A stretch of DNA of 45,048 nucleotides from a virus. The stretch lies in the IMG/VR virus record IMGVR_UViG_3300049478_000011, positions 1-45,048 of that record; one strand, written 5' to 3'. Positions 1 through 8,741 of the stretch are shown here, piece after piece. The translations under genes were made by a program, and so were the position numbers. The number at the start of each line of letters is the position of its first letter. The stretch's first letter is position 1. The notes under the pieces were generated by a model, which saw only the letters and a program-made list of their open reading frames with translations, did no database searches and was not told the DNA's origin.

Positions 1-251
1 CCGCCCTTCCACTTATAACCACCGCCAGTATCTTTAGCTTTAGTACCGGGTATAATGCCGCTCATTACGCCAGGGTTGAACGTCTTCGGCGCATAACCCG
101 ACCGCACAGGTCCGGGGTAGGCTTGCCCGAATGTAGTCCCCTTCATCATGTCCGCGTACCCGGCGAGTAAGCTGTTTAGCATCGACTGTTGCCTCGGCGT
201 CATCAACGGGGCGTTCGTTAGAGTTATATCAGGACTTGTTGCTGCACCCAT
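1..251 (-). CDS. Glycine-rich late protein, N-terminal part (runs off left edge)
   Basis: The first 83 codons are present, with an ATG at 251 behind a GGAGG ribosome site. There is no stop before the edge. The protein begins MGAATSPDITLTNAPLMTPR and ends KWKG at the edge. The fragment at 44848-45048 is on the same strand, has a stop but no start, and opens with a glycine-rich run, so the two are probably one gene across the junction of a circular molecule. It lies between the GNAT-like gene and the S74-domain gene, inside the late operon. The function is unknown; a small virion protein is an inference from position. Confidence 0.75.
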   Translation of the reverse strand, partial: MGAATSPDITLTNAPLMTPRQQSMLNSLLAGYADMMKGTTFGQAYPGPVRSGYAPKTFNPGVMSGIIPGTKAKDTGGGYKWKG

Positions 252-252
252 C

Positions 253-744
253 TTACACCTCCACCGCCAACCGGTAATAGAGAGCTAAATCCCGATATTG
301 ACCGTTGGCGAAAACATACTTTTCTTTTAGGCCGACCTTCTTGAATCCGAGTTTCTTTAAAATCGCTTCCGAATCCTCATTCGGTAGGATCACATACGAG
401 GAAAAACTATGGATGGAAAATCTCTTGATGATGTCGAATTTGATCTTTTCAAAGAGCGGACTCAGTTTATGCTGCGCCCGGTTCTTTGGGTCGAAAATGA
501 CCGCACTCAGTGTCGCGTTCCGGTAGGGCATTACACTATCGAACCAAACCGCGCCTATGGGTTCGGGCTTTCCCTGCTCGAATATCCCGTAGATGATCGT
601 CCTCATGTCGTACAGCTGGAGTGCGATTTCGTTAATGCCAACCGAATCGTCAAAAATCCGATGGTGGATTTCGGGGGTCAAAAGCTGATTGATGATATAG
701 TTCACCTGGATCATGTTCTTTTCTAAAAACTTAATACCAGCCAT
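253..744 (-). CDS. GNAT acetyltransferase-like phage protein
   Basis: This 163-residue protein has a GNAT-like order of strands and helices. A central block (PIGAVWFD, then LSAVIFDP) is followed by a helix and a C-terminal KKLGFKKVG...KYVFANGQYRDLALYY pattern typical of acyl-CoA N-acyltransferase folds. The start at 744 (MAGIKFLEK) is preferred over an in-frame ATG at 783 because AGGAG lies just upstream and it avoids overlapping the tailspike gene. GNAT-like proteins are common among phage structural genes, but their substrate is usually unknown. I infer a fold, not a proven activity. Confidence 0.65.
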   Translation of the reverse strand: MAGIKFLEKNMIQVNYIINQLLTPEIHHRIFDDSVGINEIALQLYDMRTIIYGIFEQGKPEPIGAVWFDSVMPYRNATLSAVIFDPKNRAQHKLSPLFEKIKFDIIKRFSIHSFSSYVILPNEDSEAILKKLGFKKVGLKEKYVFANGQYRDLALYYRLAVEV

Positions 745-752
745 TTTTTCTC

Positions 753-2384
753 CTATGACGCCAAGGCCGGTGCCGCTTTCCATACCGGGTCGGGGGTACT
801 GACGGTAACGGGAGACGATGTTCCAGTTGCGTTGACATCTAACGTTAAGGTTATAGCGGTCTTTTCCTTTATCATGTGTGGACCAGCGGCAAAACCAGCG
901 CTTACCTCTACATATTCACCAATGAAAAAATCAGATGTATCAGTCATTCCGGTTATCGTTGGCGAATTCAAGGTGGTACTGCCGGTAGAGTCAGACGCAT
1001 CGGAATAAGTGCCGGAGGTTACGCACTGCCAGAACGGAGTCCCACCCGCAGACGGTTCCGTATTCCAGCAGACGGAGCCTTTTCTATATGTTCCAGCGGA
1101 AAGTGGAACTGATGGGCCAGCGGCCCAGGTTCTTCCCATGAATCCAATAATTCTATTAAGGGACTTGAAAACCATAAAGTTGTTGTAGGTGCCCTCGTCG
1201 TTCACATCAAGTAGGTTAAAATTTCCTATGGCAAAGCAATATTGAGAATTGGAATTAAAATGAATGGGCCTACCATAAGCGAATGTTCCTTCCGTACGCG
1301 GAAAAAAATAAACGTTATTAGTCCCGCCTTCCTCTACGGCAAAGGCTGTCCAGGTCGGTTCAAAACATGGGCATATATATTTGTTATTATCGGGATTTCC
1401 ATGAGCGCTTCCACTATTGGGAGAATAAATAAGATATGTCGGCGCCGTTCCGGTATATCTTCCACCCCAAAAAGTATTTTCGTTCACCCATCCCTGTGAC
1501 GAAGGCGCAAGCCAAAGACAATAAGTTTCGCCCTGCAATTTGTTGAGATAGACCTGGTTGTAAACGCAGTAAAGAACATCTGCCTGCAATTTGAGTGCGG
1601 TGTGGAACCCCTGGCTTAGTTCAATCTGGACCGTGCAATCGCAAAGTTGACTCAAAATAATTCCGGGTAAGGTTGATGCACCACTGGTTTTGTAAACATT
1701 TATTCCGGTGACAATTATAAACTGGTGAAGTTTTCCGGCCCCTTGCTCTCCGATTTCCAGCGCGGTAATGTCTGCCGTTGTCTGAAAGACAACGCCCTCA
1801 AGATGGACCGTTTGATTATCCGTCTTTATGTTCAACTTCGTTGAGATGTTATAAACCCCGGGCGTACCCACAACGGTTTTCCCGGTATCAAAGGCCGCCT
1901 GGAACGCCGCGTCGTTTGTCGCCGCCGACGCGCCCGGGTCGGCCCCATAATCCCTAGGGTCAACTGCGGCTTTGGATTGATATTCCCAGGCAGAGGCGTC
2001 ATGTTTTACCTTGAGAAGATAGTCAGCCACACCGAGGGATGAGAGTCCTGCCAGTGAGAAACTCCTGTCTGCGGATAGGTCCCCGCCGCCCGCCAATGGC
2101 GAAGTCGGCGAAATCGTCCTTGTAGTCGGCGGAGCCCCGACATCTGCGGCAGCCAGACCGTGCGCGGCAAACCCGAAGGTGGTAGCACCCAACGCCTTCA
2201 GGAAATGACCGATCGTTAAGCCCGCCCCCGTGTGTTTGGCACCGACAAGGGCATGGGCACTCGGCTCAGCACCGACATTGAACGCCCGGGTGAGATTGTC
2301 AAATTGATCCTTCGCGGACAGAAGGGCCTTATTGAGATTTTCGTCCTTCGTCCTGACGTACTTAAAAAGATTCCTTATGCTCAT
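753..2384 (-). CDS. Tailspike / receptor-binding protein with pectin-lyase-type beta-helix
   Basis: This 543-residue protein has an N-terminal virion-attachment region of about 120 residues, including a fibre-like ISPTSPLAGGGDLSADRSF segment. At about residue 140 comes DPRDYGADPGASAATNDAAF, the usual opening of phage pectate-lyase-3 tailspikes. It is followed by a long strand-rich beta-helix and a C-terminal beta domain rich in Ser, Thr and Gly. Such proteins bind, and often cleave, host surface polysaccharide. The ATG overlaps the upstream stop (ATGA), so it is translationally coupled to the nozzle-like gene. The exact glycan and any catalytic residues cannot be read with confidence. Confidence 0.8.
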   Translation of the reverse strand: MSIRNLFKYVRTKDENLNKALLSAKDQFDNLTRAFNVGAEPSAHALVGAKHTGAGLTIGHFLKALGATTFGFAAHGLAAADVGAPPTTRTISPTSPLAGGGDLSADRSFSLAGLSSLGVADYLLKVKHDASAWEYQSKAAVDPRDYGADPGASAATNDAAFQAAFDTGKTVVGTPGVYNISTKLNIKTDNQTVHLEGVVFQTTADITALEIGEQGAGKLHQFIIVTGINVYKTSGASTLPGIILSQLCDCTVQIELSQGFHTALKLQADVLYCVYNQVYLNKLQGETYCLWLAPSSQGWVNENTFWGGRYTGTAPTYLIYSPNSGSAHGNPDNNKYICPCFEPTWTAFAVEEGGTNNVYFFPRTEGTFAYGRPIHFNSNSQYCFAIGNFNLLDVNDEGTYNNFMVFKSLNRIIGFMGRTWAAGPSVPLSAGTYRKGSVCWNTEPSAGGTPFWQCVTSGTYSDASDSTGSTTLNSPTITGMTDTSDFFIGEYVEVSAGFAAGPHMIKEKTAITLTLDVNATGTSSPVTVSTPDPVWKAAPALAS

Positions 2385-3916
2385 TTCTGCCCTGCGTAGT
2401 AGCCCCTGAAGATAATCCCATGGAGCTTCCAGCCCTGCGCGTTATTTGAGTCCTTGATCTTTACGGTAAACTCCTTTCCAAAACAGTCGATATCCCGGCA
2501 TTCGTACCGCCGGGTTCCCGTGTTTCCGGTTCCGGGAACGGTATAGGAAAACTGATAGTTCTCGTTCATTTCATTGGCAAGATCCAGAACGAAGGTGATA
2601 TTGTCGTCCGTCATTTTCTCAATGAGGAAGTCGGCCTGGAGGACGCGCTTGTTCCGGGACTTTTCCTTCCAGAACGTCGGCGCGGCCACGGCATTTGACT
2701 CATAGTTTGAAACGCCGTCCTGATAGCCCACGATCTTCTGCTCTTTGATGTATCCGTCCGTGTTTCCGATGATCGGAACGACGCTCAGGCCGTAGATTTT
2801 TCGCTCGTCCGGGGTAAAGTTGCTCAGGTCTTTCTCGAACTCTCCGTAGGACGAATAATTTTCAATCGTCAGCGCTTTCTTCGATATAAGTTCTTCAGAT
2901 CTCACGTCATAGATAAGTTGAACATCGTTGTATGTGCTTCCGGATTTCGGGTAGGTAAGGAAGAGGTGTCCAAGGTGCGGGTAGAATCTGGCCGCGGCCC
3001 GGTAATAATAAGCGGGGTCGATCTGGTCGAGGATCAGCTTATTGAATTTCCGGTCGGAAACGGAACGGGGGACATCGCCCCGGATAAACCTCATAAGGCC
3101 CTCTTTGTCGAGGAAGAAATGAACGTCCTTGTTTCCGGTGAGCGTTCTGGCCGCCCACAGCCCGACCGAATCCGCAATGATCTCGGAGTAGAACCCCGGC
3201 GTCGGGTCTTCGCCGTAGATAATCCGGTGGATCGAATCATCGAGATAAACAATGATCTCGTTCTCCATGAGAAGGCCGCCCCGGATGACGCCCTTGGCGT
3301 CGATATCCAACTTGTATTCGTCGGGGAAAGAGTCGATGTCGCCCGGGTCCGATATCCAGACCCGTTGATAATATTCCACCGTGCTTTCAATCGTTCGCAG
3401 AAGGACAAGATGGGTCTTGTACTGGAGCAGGAACCGAGCCCTCAGATTATCGTCCAGGGGCGGGGTGAAGAGCTTGGCGATAGTCGCGCCCCCGTCCCAA
3501 TACCAAATAAAGGTCGAATCGCTTTGGGTGAAGACGAAAATGTTCTCGATATTGGCAAAACTGAAAACGCTGTCGTTTCCACCGTTGGTGATCGTCCCCA
3601 AGTTGTACCATTCGCTGTCCGTCTTCAGGTAATAGAGGTTTCTCGGCGCGGCGGCCATGAGGTACTTCGCGCCTGTGCTGTATTTCCGGTAGATCGCTAG
3701 GCCCGTTATATTCCTGTATCCGTCGATGCCCTGCTGCGTTGAGATACTATTGAGATAGTCCGTCCCCCGGAGCTTTTCGATCTTCCCGTTCTTGATGAGG
3801 ATATTGTTTCCGTTGACGAGATAAACAGACTGGTCTTCAGGGGGAAGAATTTCCGGCAAAACATCTAAATTCATCCCTTGAAAACCAATCAATTCGCCAA
3901 GGACTTCAAAATCCAT
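2381..3916 (-). CDS. Beta-propeller tail nozzle/hub-like protein
   Basis: This 511-residue, strand-rich protein has repeated aromatic blade-like segments (GLAIYRKY, YLMAAAPRNLYYLK, NIFVFTQSDSTFIWYWDG, EIIVYLDDSIHRIIYG). This is the pattern of the beta-propeller nozzle or stabilisation proteins of short-tailed phages (T7 gp12 or P22 gp10 type). AAGGAG precedes the ATG at 3916. It sits directly before the tailspike gene, as a nozzle to which spikes attach often does. The assignment rests on pattern and position, not on a diagnostic motif. Confidence 0.55.
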   Translation of the reverse strand: MDFEVLGELIGFQGMNLDVLPEILPPEDQSVYLVNGNNILIKNGKIEKLRGTDYLNSISTQQGIDGYRNITGLAIYRKYSTGAKYLMAAAPRNLYYLKTDSEWYNLGTITNGGNDSVFSFANIENIFVFTQSDSTFIWYWDGGATIAKLFTPPLDDNLRARFLLQYKTHLVLLRTIESTVEYYQRVWISDPGDIDSFPDEYKLDIDAKGVIRGGLLMENEIIVYLDDSIHRIIYGEDPTPGFYSEIIADSVGLWAARTLTGNKDVHFFLDKEGLMRFIRGDVPRSVSDRKFNKLILDQIDPAYYYRAAARFYPHLGHLFLTYPKSGSTYNDVQLIYDVRSEELISKKALTIENYSSYGEFEKDLSNFTPDERKIYGLSVVPIIGNTDGYIKEQKIVGYQDGVSNYESNAVAAPTFWKEKSRNKRVLQADFLIEKMTDDNITFVLDLANEMNENYQFSYTVPGTGNTGTRRYECRDIDCFGKEFTVKIKDSNNAQGWKLHGIIFRGYYAGQK

Positions 3917-3925
3917 CGCGTCTCC

Positions 3926-4228
3926 TTAAAAGATTTTTACCAGAAGGCCAAAGACAGTTTTCAGCGTTTCTGGACTCTGGAAGAGAATCCCCAAGAGGAT
4001 GGCGAACCCGAAAACGACCCCGTACTTCGCGTACTTCGAGAGCTTGACCTCCAGCTTTTCCTGCCGCTTCTCAATCATTTCCAGGTCGTTTGTCGCCATC
4101 AGGAAGACCATTTGAGAAAGTAGCGAGAATTTCTCCTGAAGGCAGCGCCGTTCACTATTGGCCGGGCCGACCGGCTTTTGGATCGCCCTGATAAGGTCTC
4201 GGTATTTGTCGCTGTTCATGGTCATCAT
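3926..4228 (-). CDS. Small coiled-coil protein with C-terminal membrane helix (XhlA/holin-like)
   Basis: This 100-residue protein has a charged helical first half (about residues 45-70, EMIEKRQEKLEVKLSKYAKYG) followed by one hydrophobic helix (VVFGFAILLGILF, about 71-85) and a short hydrophobic tail. The layout matches XhlA-like or other class III holin-type proteins, but a structural membrane protein is also possible. The start overlaps the upstream stop (ATGA). Confidence 0.5.
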   Translation of the reverse strand: MMTMNSDKYRDLIRAIQKPVGPANSERRCLQEKFSLLSQMVFLMATNDLEMIEKRQEKLEVKLSKYAKYGVVFGFAILLGILFQSPETLKTVFGLLVKIF

Positions 4229-4752
4229 CTGTAGATGTAGAGTTTTGCCGATGCCGAAAGGCTCAGAAGGCCGAGGCCGCCGGGAAAGTCGTATCCGTTC
4301 GGTCCGAAGTCCCTATCGCCCTCCAACTTGTTAGTGGCCTGGGTCAAAATGGGTCCCGCAGAAAACCCCACATAAACCTTCCAGGAATAGACCTTGCCCG
4401 CATCGTTCGTGAGCGGTGTCCCGACAACAGTAATGGTATTGTCATCGGCGCGGGTTGCGACAATATACCAACCGACGTTAAGGCTGTTGGACTCGTAAAT
4501 CTGGATCACGTCGCCGACCACTACGTTGGCCGCAGTGAAATTTCCCGCCGATGCGATTTGGTTGCTTCCCGTCACGGTGCAGGTCTGCGAATATTTTTGT
4601 GATCTTATGGATTGAAGGTTGCACGTCTTCAACTCACAGGCGTCTCCTGCGGCACTTGGATATAGAACGGCCTTCCTCACGCGGAAAGGACCGGGGACAT
4701 AAACGCCGATTCCGTCCCAGGTGAAAACTTGCTGATTTGAAACGTTTGCCAT
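4225..4752 (-). CDS. Virion-associated protein of unknown function
   Basis: This 175-residue, strand-rich protein lacks cysteine clusters or membrane segments. A middle block (AANVVVGDVIQIYESNSLNVGWYIVATRADDNTITVVGTPLT) resembles the short beta-barrel or OB-like modules often seen in tail accessory proteins. GGAGG lies ahead of the ATG. The position between tail genes suggests a minor tail protein; this is inference only. Confidence 0.6.
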   Translation of the reverse strand: MANVSNQQVFTWDGIGVYVPGPFRVRKAVLYPSAAGDACELKTCNLQSIRSQKYSQTCTVTGSNQIASAGNFTAANVVVGDVIQIYESNSLNVGWYIVATRADDNTITVVGTPLTNDAGKVYSWKVYVGFSAGPILTQATNKLEGDRDFGPNGYDFPGGLGLLSLSASAKLYIYR

Positions 4753-4762
4753 AGTATCCTCC

Positions 4763-6169
4763 CTAAGTGTTCATAACCGTTTTTTCTTTGATCCAGGCGG
4801 TCACGGCAGGTGCTATGTCCTGCCAGTCCGTCAGGTCAGTGATATCGTAAGTCGTGATGATATTGCCGGCGGTCTTTTTGGCCGTCAGCTTTTCGGCGAG
4901 ATAGACGGATTCGGTTTGCGTCTTCAGGATCTTCTTAATCCACGAATAGACCTCGGCCAGAAAACAGTCCTCGGAAACGGCAAATCCTAGACCGTGTTGA
5001 TAGAATTCCTGGAGTCCGATTTCCTCGGTAACAAATTTATAGATTTTCTTGAAGAAGGACTCCTGGAGATATGCTTCTTCGGAGACCGACTTTAGTTTTA
5101 CCTTGAGCGTCTGATAGGACTCGGCCAGGAATATGTCTTCCTTTTTTGGGATGCTGATTTTCTTGCCCGGCGTTCCCTCACTTGTCCCGATACTTTCAAC
5201 GACCGTCTTGTATTTCTTGATTGTGATGTCAAGCGAGATATCGTCCCAGGACCCACGGCTCTGATAATAGTCGTAGGAATACCACTGGACATCGAGTTCG
5301 CAGTTTCCGAACCAGGCTTCACTCGGGTAGTAGGTCACATCACCGTCCCAACCGGACTTAACCCACGCCTCGAGCGTCAGAGTGTAGGTTCCGGCACTGC
5401 TCATATAGCTTTTGATGTCCAGGTTGTTCAGGATCGTGGCCCAATTTCCGTCGGAGAGATAACCGTCATAAAGAGTCCAACTGCCCCCGTAGGCCTTGGA
5501 AAGTGTCACTTTGAAGCGGGCATAACCTTGGTACGGACAATAAAGGTTCACCGACCCTTTTGCATCCAACGTCAAGGTTGCCGTGTGCGGTGTTCCATAA
5601 ACTTCGATGGTCTTTTCTATCCAGGCATATTTCTCTATTTGGGAATCGCCGTAGCTCTGAATGTAGCAGTTCGGATCATCCAGGGTAAATCCGCCGTTCG
5701 ACCAAGATCCGTAGGGATTTTCGATCTTGTCCTGTTCGTTCGTTCTTTCACAGGCAGACCTTACCTCCGTTTCAAGCCGGAGTTTATAGTTCCCCGCTTG
5801 GCTGAAATGCGCGAGAACGTCGTACTGGTCGAGGATATTCCCCCACCCGGTTTCGCCAGTTTTCGTCTCATTGGCAAGTTCCACCCAAGAGGTGTCCGGC
5901 TTCTGGAGTAAGACCTTACTTTTGACGACACCGTTGACATAGTTCTTGGCTACCGATTCGTATTTCCGCCAGGCCGTGACCTTCGCGGCAATCACGGTAT
6001 CGACGACATTTATCTCCTGCCAAATTGTGAAAGTTTTATAGTCGGTACTTCCAGCCGGCGAATCGCCGTAAATATTGTCCCCGTCCGCGGTAAACGGATA
6101 GTTTATCGGTCCATTCTCCCAATACTGGGTATAGAGGGAGAAATTGGGATTTAGGAGCTTATTGGGCAT
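4763..6169 (-). CDS. Tail-associated protein with beta-sandwich domains and E-x-x-L-x-E repeats
   Basis: This 468-residue protein has two related beta-rich modules in its first 320 residues (for example WVELANETKTGETGWGNILD... and WTLYDGYLSDGNWATILNNLD...), resembling jelly-roll carbohydrate-binding folds. The C-terminal part, about 320-440, carries five spaced repeats of about 18-21 residues with an acidic-x-x-hydrophobic-L-x-E core (EDIFLAES, EEAYLQES, EEIGLQEF, EDCFLAEV, ESVYLAEK). The gene overlaps its upstream neighbour by 11 bases. I infer a virion surface or tail protein. Confidence 0.6.
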   Translation of the reverse strand: MPNKLLNPNFSLYTQYWENGPINYPFTADGDNIYGDSPAGSTDYKTFTIWQEINVVDTVIAAKVTAWRKYESVAKNYVNGVVKSKVLLQKPDTSWVELANETKTGETGWGNILDQYDVLAHFSQAGNYKLRLETEVRSACERTNEQDKIENPYGSWSNGGFTLDDPNCYIQSYGDSQIEKYAWIEKTIEVYGTPHTATLTLDAKGSVNLYCPYQGYARFKVTLSKAYGGSWTLYDGYLSDGNWATILNNLDIKSYMSSAGTYTLTLEAWVKSGWDGDVTYYPSEAWFGNCELDVQWYSYDYYQSRGSWDDISLDITIKKYKTVVESIGTSEGTPGKKISIPKKEDIFLAESYQTLKVKLKSVSEEAYLQESFFKKIYKFVTEEIGLQEFYQHGLGFAVSEDCFLAEVYSWIKKILKTQTESVYLAEKLTAKKTAGNIITTYDITDLTDWQDIAPAVTAWIKEKTVMNT

Positions 6170-8126
6170 CTTTCTTTCTCTTCTCAGTCACTTCCCAGGT
6201 TGTCGATTTTTTGGCGATATCATCCCATGGATTTGTGAGAATCCGATTTATGATATCGATGTCCCCGGTCAGTCTATCGACTTCGGATTGCAAGGTTTTC
6301 TCTTCAAACCCGATGGATTCCATCACCATTTTCTGTATGAAGATCCCGGCTATTTCACCTAGTGCGGATAATGCCGGATTGGATGAGAGTGTTAGGCTGG
6401 CAAAAAGTTCGGCTACAGCAGCCATGGAAATTCCACTGGCACTCAAGATCGTGATTGCGGCATAAAGATCGGCTTGGACAGAGGCCAATAAAGCGGGGCT
6501 GGATGACAATGCCAACTCCCCGAACGCTTCCTTGAACACGGCGATTGCGAGCGCCGGGGAGCTTGAGAGCGCCAGCGATTCATAAAAATCCGAGCCGCCG
6601 AGCGCGGCAAAAGCGGGACCGGAGGCAAGCGCCAGACTGACGAATAAATCGGCAACTGCTGCCATGGCCGCTGCTGTAGTGCTGGCGAGGGTCAACGAAT
6701 CAAAGAAATCAGCCAGAGCGGACGCGGCTAACGCGGGGTTGCTCGCGAGTATCAGGCTCGGGAAAATGTTCAGAAGATAAGCCATGCTCACGGCGGGGTT
6801 GGACAGGAGCGTCAATCCATCCGAATAATCCATGCCGCCGATCATCGAAGCGGCGGGTGCCGAATCCAATCCGATGCTTCCGAGTAGGTCAGCAATCGCC
6901 GCCGGACTGAGCGTCGGGGTCGAAGCAAGCGCAACGCTGCCGAGTAAGTCCGCCTGAGAGTTATGGGAGAGGGCCGGGGTCGAGGAGAAGGTGACGCTCT
7001 CGTTGTAAGTCGCGCCGCCGCCAGCCGCGTAGGTGACATAGAGACTAAGTCTGAAATTATATGCCGTCCATGAACCTATCGTTGCCTGCGGAAACGTAGA
7101 ATACGTATTGGAGACGTACGGCCCAGCATCCGTTGAGCCATCCCATGCTATATATGTTGCGTTGTTAGCCCTGTTGATAACAAGGAAATATTCTGTTGAG
7201 GCAGCGAGCGATGCTGTTATCGCTCCACCAGTCCACTCAGAATCCTGGGTTGGTTTGTTTGTCGGGGCCGTAAGCTCTCCGCTCGAAGAATTGGCTATTA
7301 ATGCCTTTGGGTCTGCGTTACTATAGATTGCCAACTTGAAATTATTCGCAGCCCAAACACACGCCTTAATATTCGATGCCACCCCCGCTGCTCCCGGCAT
7401 GGTCCAATTAGTTGCAATGGCATAGTTTGCGGAATTATTGTCGGAAGAAGCACCTATCGTAGTATACCCAAGGGTTAACCCTGCCGCGTGACGAACCGGA
7501 TAGACGGCGGAATCGAGAAACGCCTGGGGGATCGTGACGGTTAATTTATGGCCGGGAACGTCAACATTCAAATCCGCCCAAGCCCACGCACCAATATTGT
7601 CAATGACCTTCGGGCGGTAGATATGGAAGGCTTTTCCGGTCCGATAATTCTTTCCACCTCTTAGGGAATAATCATTACTTTTTGTCGAATGATAAACAGC
7701 ATATGAGCCGACGACATTCTCCGGCCTTATTGCCCCATGATCTATTCCCTCCTGTGTCAATGCCGGCTGATAAAAGAAATCCAATCCCGTCGTTTCAATC
7801 GGAAGGATGATTTTATTCGTCGGCGGCTTGGCCTTCAAAATAATCTCAAATTCCAGGCCGCCGTCCTCCATCTGTTTGTCCGCCGGAAGCGGATAAATCT
7901 TGAAGTCCAATAGCGGGGTAGTGAGTTGATAGTTATTATTTCCTAGATTGGAAAACGTGCGGCTGGCCTTGGTGATTGCCGAGACATCGAAGCCGACCTT
8001 GAACGAAACCTCATCATCCCATCGGCTGAGTTTAATAGAGGGCAGAAATTCCTGCGGAGTAGACAGTTCATCGCCAATTATAGTCTTGACGCTGTTCTTG
8101 TCCTTCGCCGGAATAGTGAAAATCAA
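6159..8126 (-). CDS. Virion protein with eleven 20-residue tandem repeats
   Basis: This 655-residue protein starts at a TTG codon behind GGGAGG with 8-base spacing. Residues 1-370 form a beta-rich domain; 377-596 are eleven consecutive 20-residue repeats with consensus SLxLxSxPALxxxxxADLxx. The last 59 residues are helical and include an ESIGFEEK motif like the repeats of the next gene downstream. The alanine- and serine-rich repeats probably build an elongated solenoid or coiled shaft. No family was recognised. Position between tail genes suggests a fibre or adhesin-like tail component. Confidence 0.7.
   Translation of the reverse strand: MIFTIPAKDKNSVKTIIGDELSTPQEFLPSIKLSRWDDEVSFKVGFDVSAITKASRTFSNLGNNNYQLTTPLLDFKIYPLPADKQMEDGGLEFEIILKAKPPTNKIILPIETTGLDFFYQPALTQEGIDHGAIRPENVVGSYAVYHSTKSNDYSLRGGKNYRTGKAFHIYRPKVIDNIGAWAWADLNVDVPGHKLTVTIPQAFLDSAVYPVRHAAGLTLGYTTIGASSDNNSANYAIATNWTMPGAAGVASNIKACVWAANNFKLAIYSNADPKALIANSSSGELTAPTNKPTQDSEWTGGAITASLAASTEYFLVINRANNATYIAWDGSTDAGPYVSNTYSTFPQATIGSWTAYNFRLSLYVTYAAGGGATYNESVTFSSTPALSHNSQADLLGSVALASTPTLSPAAIADLLGSIGLDSAPAASMIGGMDYSDGLTLLSNPAVSMAYLLNIFPSLILASNPALAASALADFFDSLTLASTTAAAMAAVADLFVSLALASGPAFAALGGSDFYESLALSSSPALAIAVFKEAFGELALSSSPALLASVQADLYAAITILSASGISMAAVAELFASLTLSSNPALSALGEIAGIFIQKMVMESIGFEEKTLQSEVDRLTGDIDIINRILTNPWDDIAKKSTTWEVTEKRKKDAQ
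6339..6998 (-). repeat. Eleven in-frame 60-base coding repeats
   Basis: These encode eleven back-to-back units of exactly 20 residues, for example SVALASTPTLSPAAIADLLG, SLALSSSPALAIAVFKEAFG and ELALSSSPALLASVQADLYA. The DNA copies have diverged while length and key positions (Ser1, Leu4, Ser6, Pro8, Ala9, Asp17) are kept, which points to selection on the protein. Confidence 0.9.
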
Positions 8127-8140
8127 TCTATAAGCCTCCC

Positions 8141-8158
8141 GATAAACATATGTTTATC
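8141..8158. repeat. Perfect 18-bp palindrome in late operon
   Basis: GATAAACATATGTTTATC is fully self-complementary and lies in the short gap between two late genes, just upstream of the ribosome site of the repeat-protein gene. It could be a protein-binding site or an mRNA hairpin; nothing in the sequence decides. Confidence 0.8.
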
Positions 8159-8164
8159 AGATAC

Positions 8165-8731
8165 TTAGCTGGCCGTCAGGGTTGCCGTCACCGTGACGTT
8201 CAGAGTGTCCCCGCTGATAACCCCACGAGCAGCACTGAAATCGCCGACTCCGAGAAGCGTACCCGTCGCGCCGCCCTTGGTATTGTTGTCCTTCAGGAAA
8301 GCCCCATAAACATCGTCCGTGGCGTTGATGTTGAATACTGCCTTCGACGCCGAGTTATCAACGCTGACTGTCGAGGTTCCCGTGATGCTGCCAGGCGTCC
8401 ATGCCGGGTCTGTGGCGTTGCTGTACGGGGTTATCGTAGCCCAGGATGCGTGACTCGCCATCGTGTCGGCGATGACGGGCGTTCCCGTGTCCTTCAGGCC
8501 GACATACCAGAGGGGTGCAGCGAGTCCGGTCTTGAGCGTGGCGTCCAAGTATTTGGTAGCCCCTGCCGTCACCACCATGTTGTCGAACTCTTCCGTCCAG
8601 ACGACCTTCCCGTTGCGGACGCACTCGACCTTGAAATGATGTTTGACCTTCAGATTGAGTTCGATGCCGGCTTTCGCATCCAGCGCGGCTCCGCAGCCCA
8701 TAGATGGTTTGCTTTTTGTTTCAATGCTCAT
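8165..8731 (-). CDS. Conserved-type phage structural protein, paralogue of next gene
   Basis: This 188-residue protein has AAGGAG before the ATG. A core block WTEEFDNMVVTAGATKYLDATLKTG...WYVGLKDTGTPVIADTMASHASW matches a kind of small tail or virion protein often seen in tailed phages. The neighbour at 8742-9239 shares the W-x(4-5)-DN-hydrophobic-VV-x-AG signature and the general layout, so the two look like a tandem duplication. It is probably a tail- or capsid-surface component; the precise role is unknown. Confidence 0.65.
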   Translation of the reverse strand: MSIETKSKPSMGCGAALDAKAGIELNLKVKHHFKVECVRNGKVVWTEEFDNMVVTAGATKYLDATLKTGLAAPLWYVGLKDTGTPVIADTMASHASWATITPYSNATDPAWTPGSITGTSTVSVDNSASKAVFNINATDDVYGAFLKDNNTKGGATGTLLGVGDFSAARGVISGDTLNVTVTATLTAS

Positions 8732-8741
8732 TTTTTTCTCC

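Noticed and set aside
745-783. Upstream start of the GNAT-like gene
   Set aside because: Would overlap the tailspike gene end; AGGAG correctly spaced for 744 decides.
2918-3700. Long plus-strand reading frame of 260 codons
   Set aside because: Antisense to the nozzle-like gene, with atypical composition and no ribosome site; a shadow of the real gene.
6339-6998. CRISPR array or diversity-generating cassette
   Set aside because: The 60-base periodicity is in-frame coding with diverged DNA and no unique spacers; no reverse transcriptase was seen in the window.
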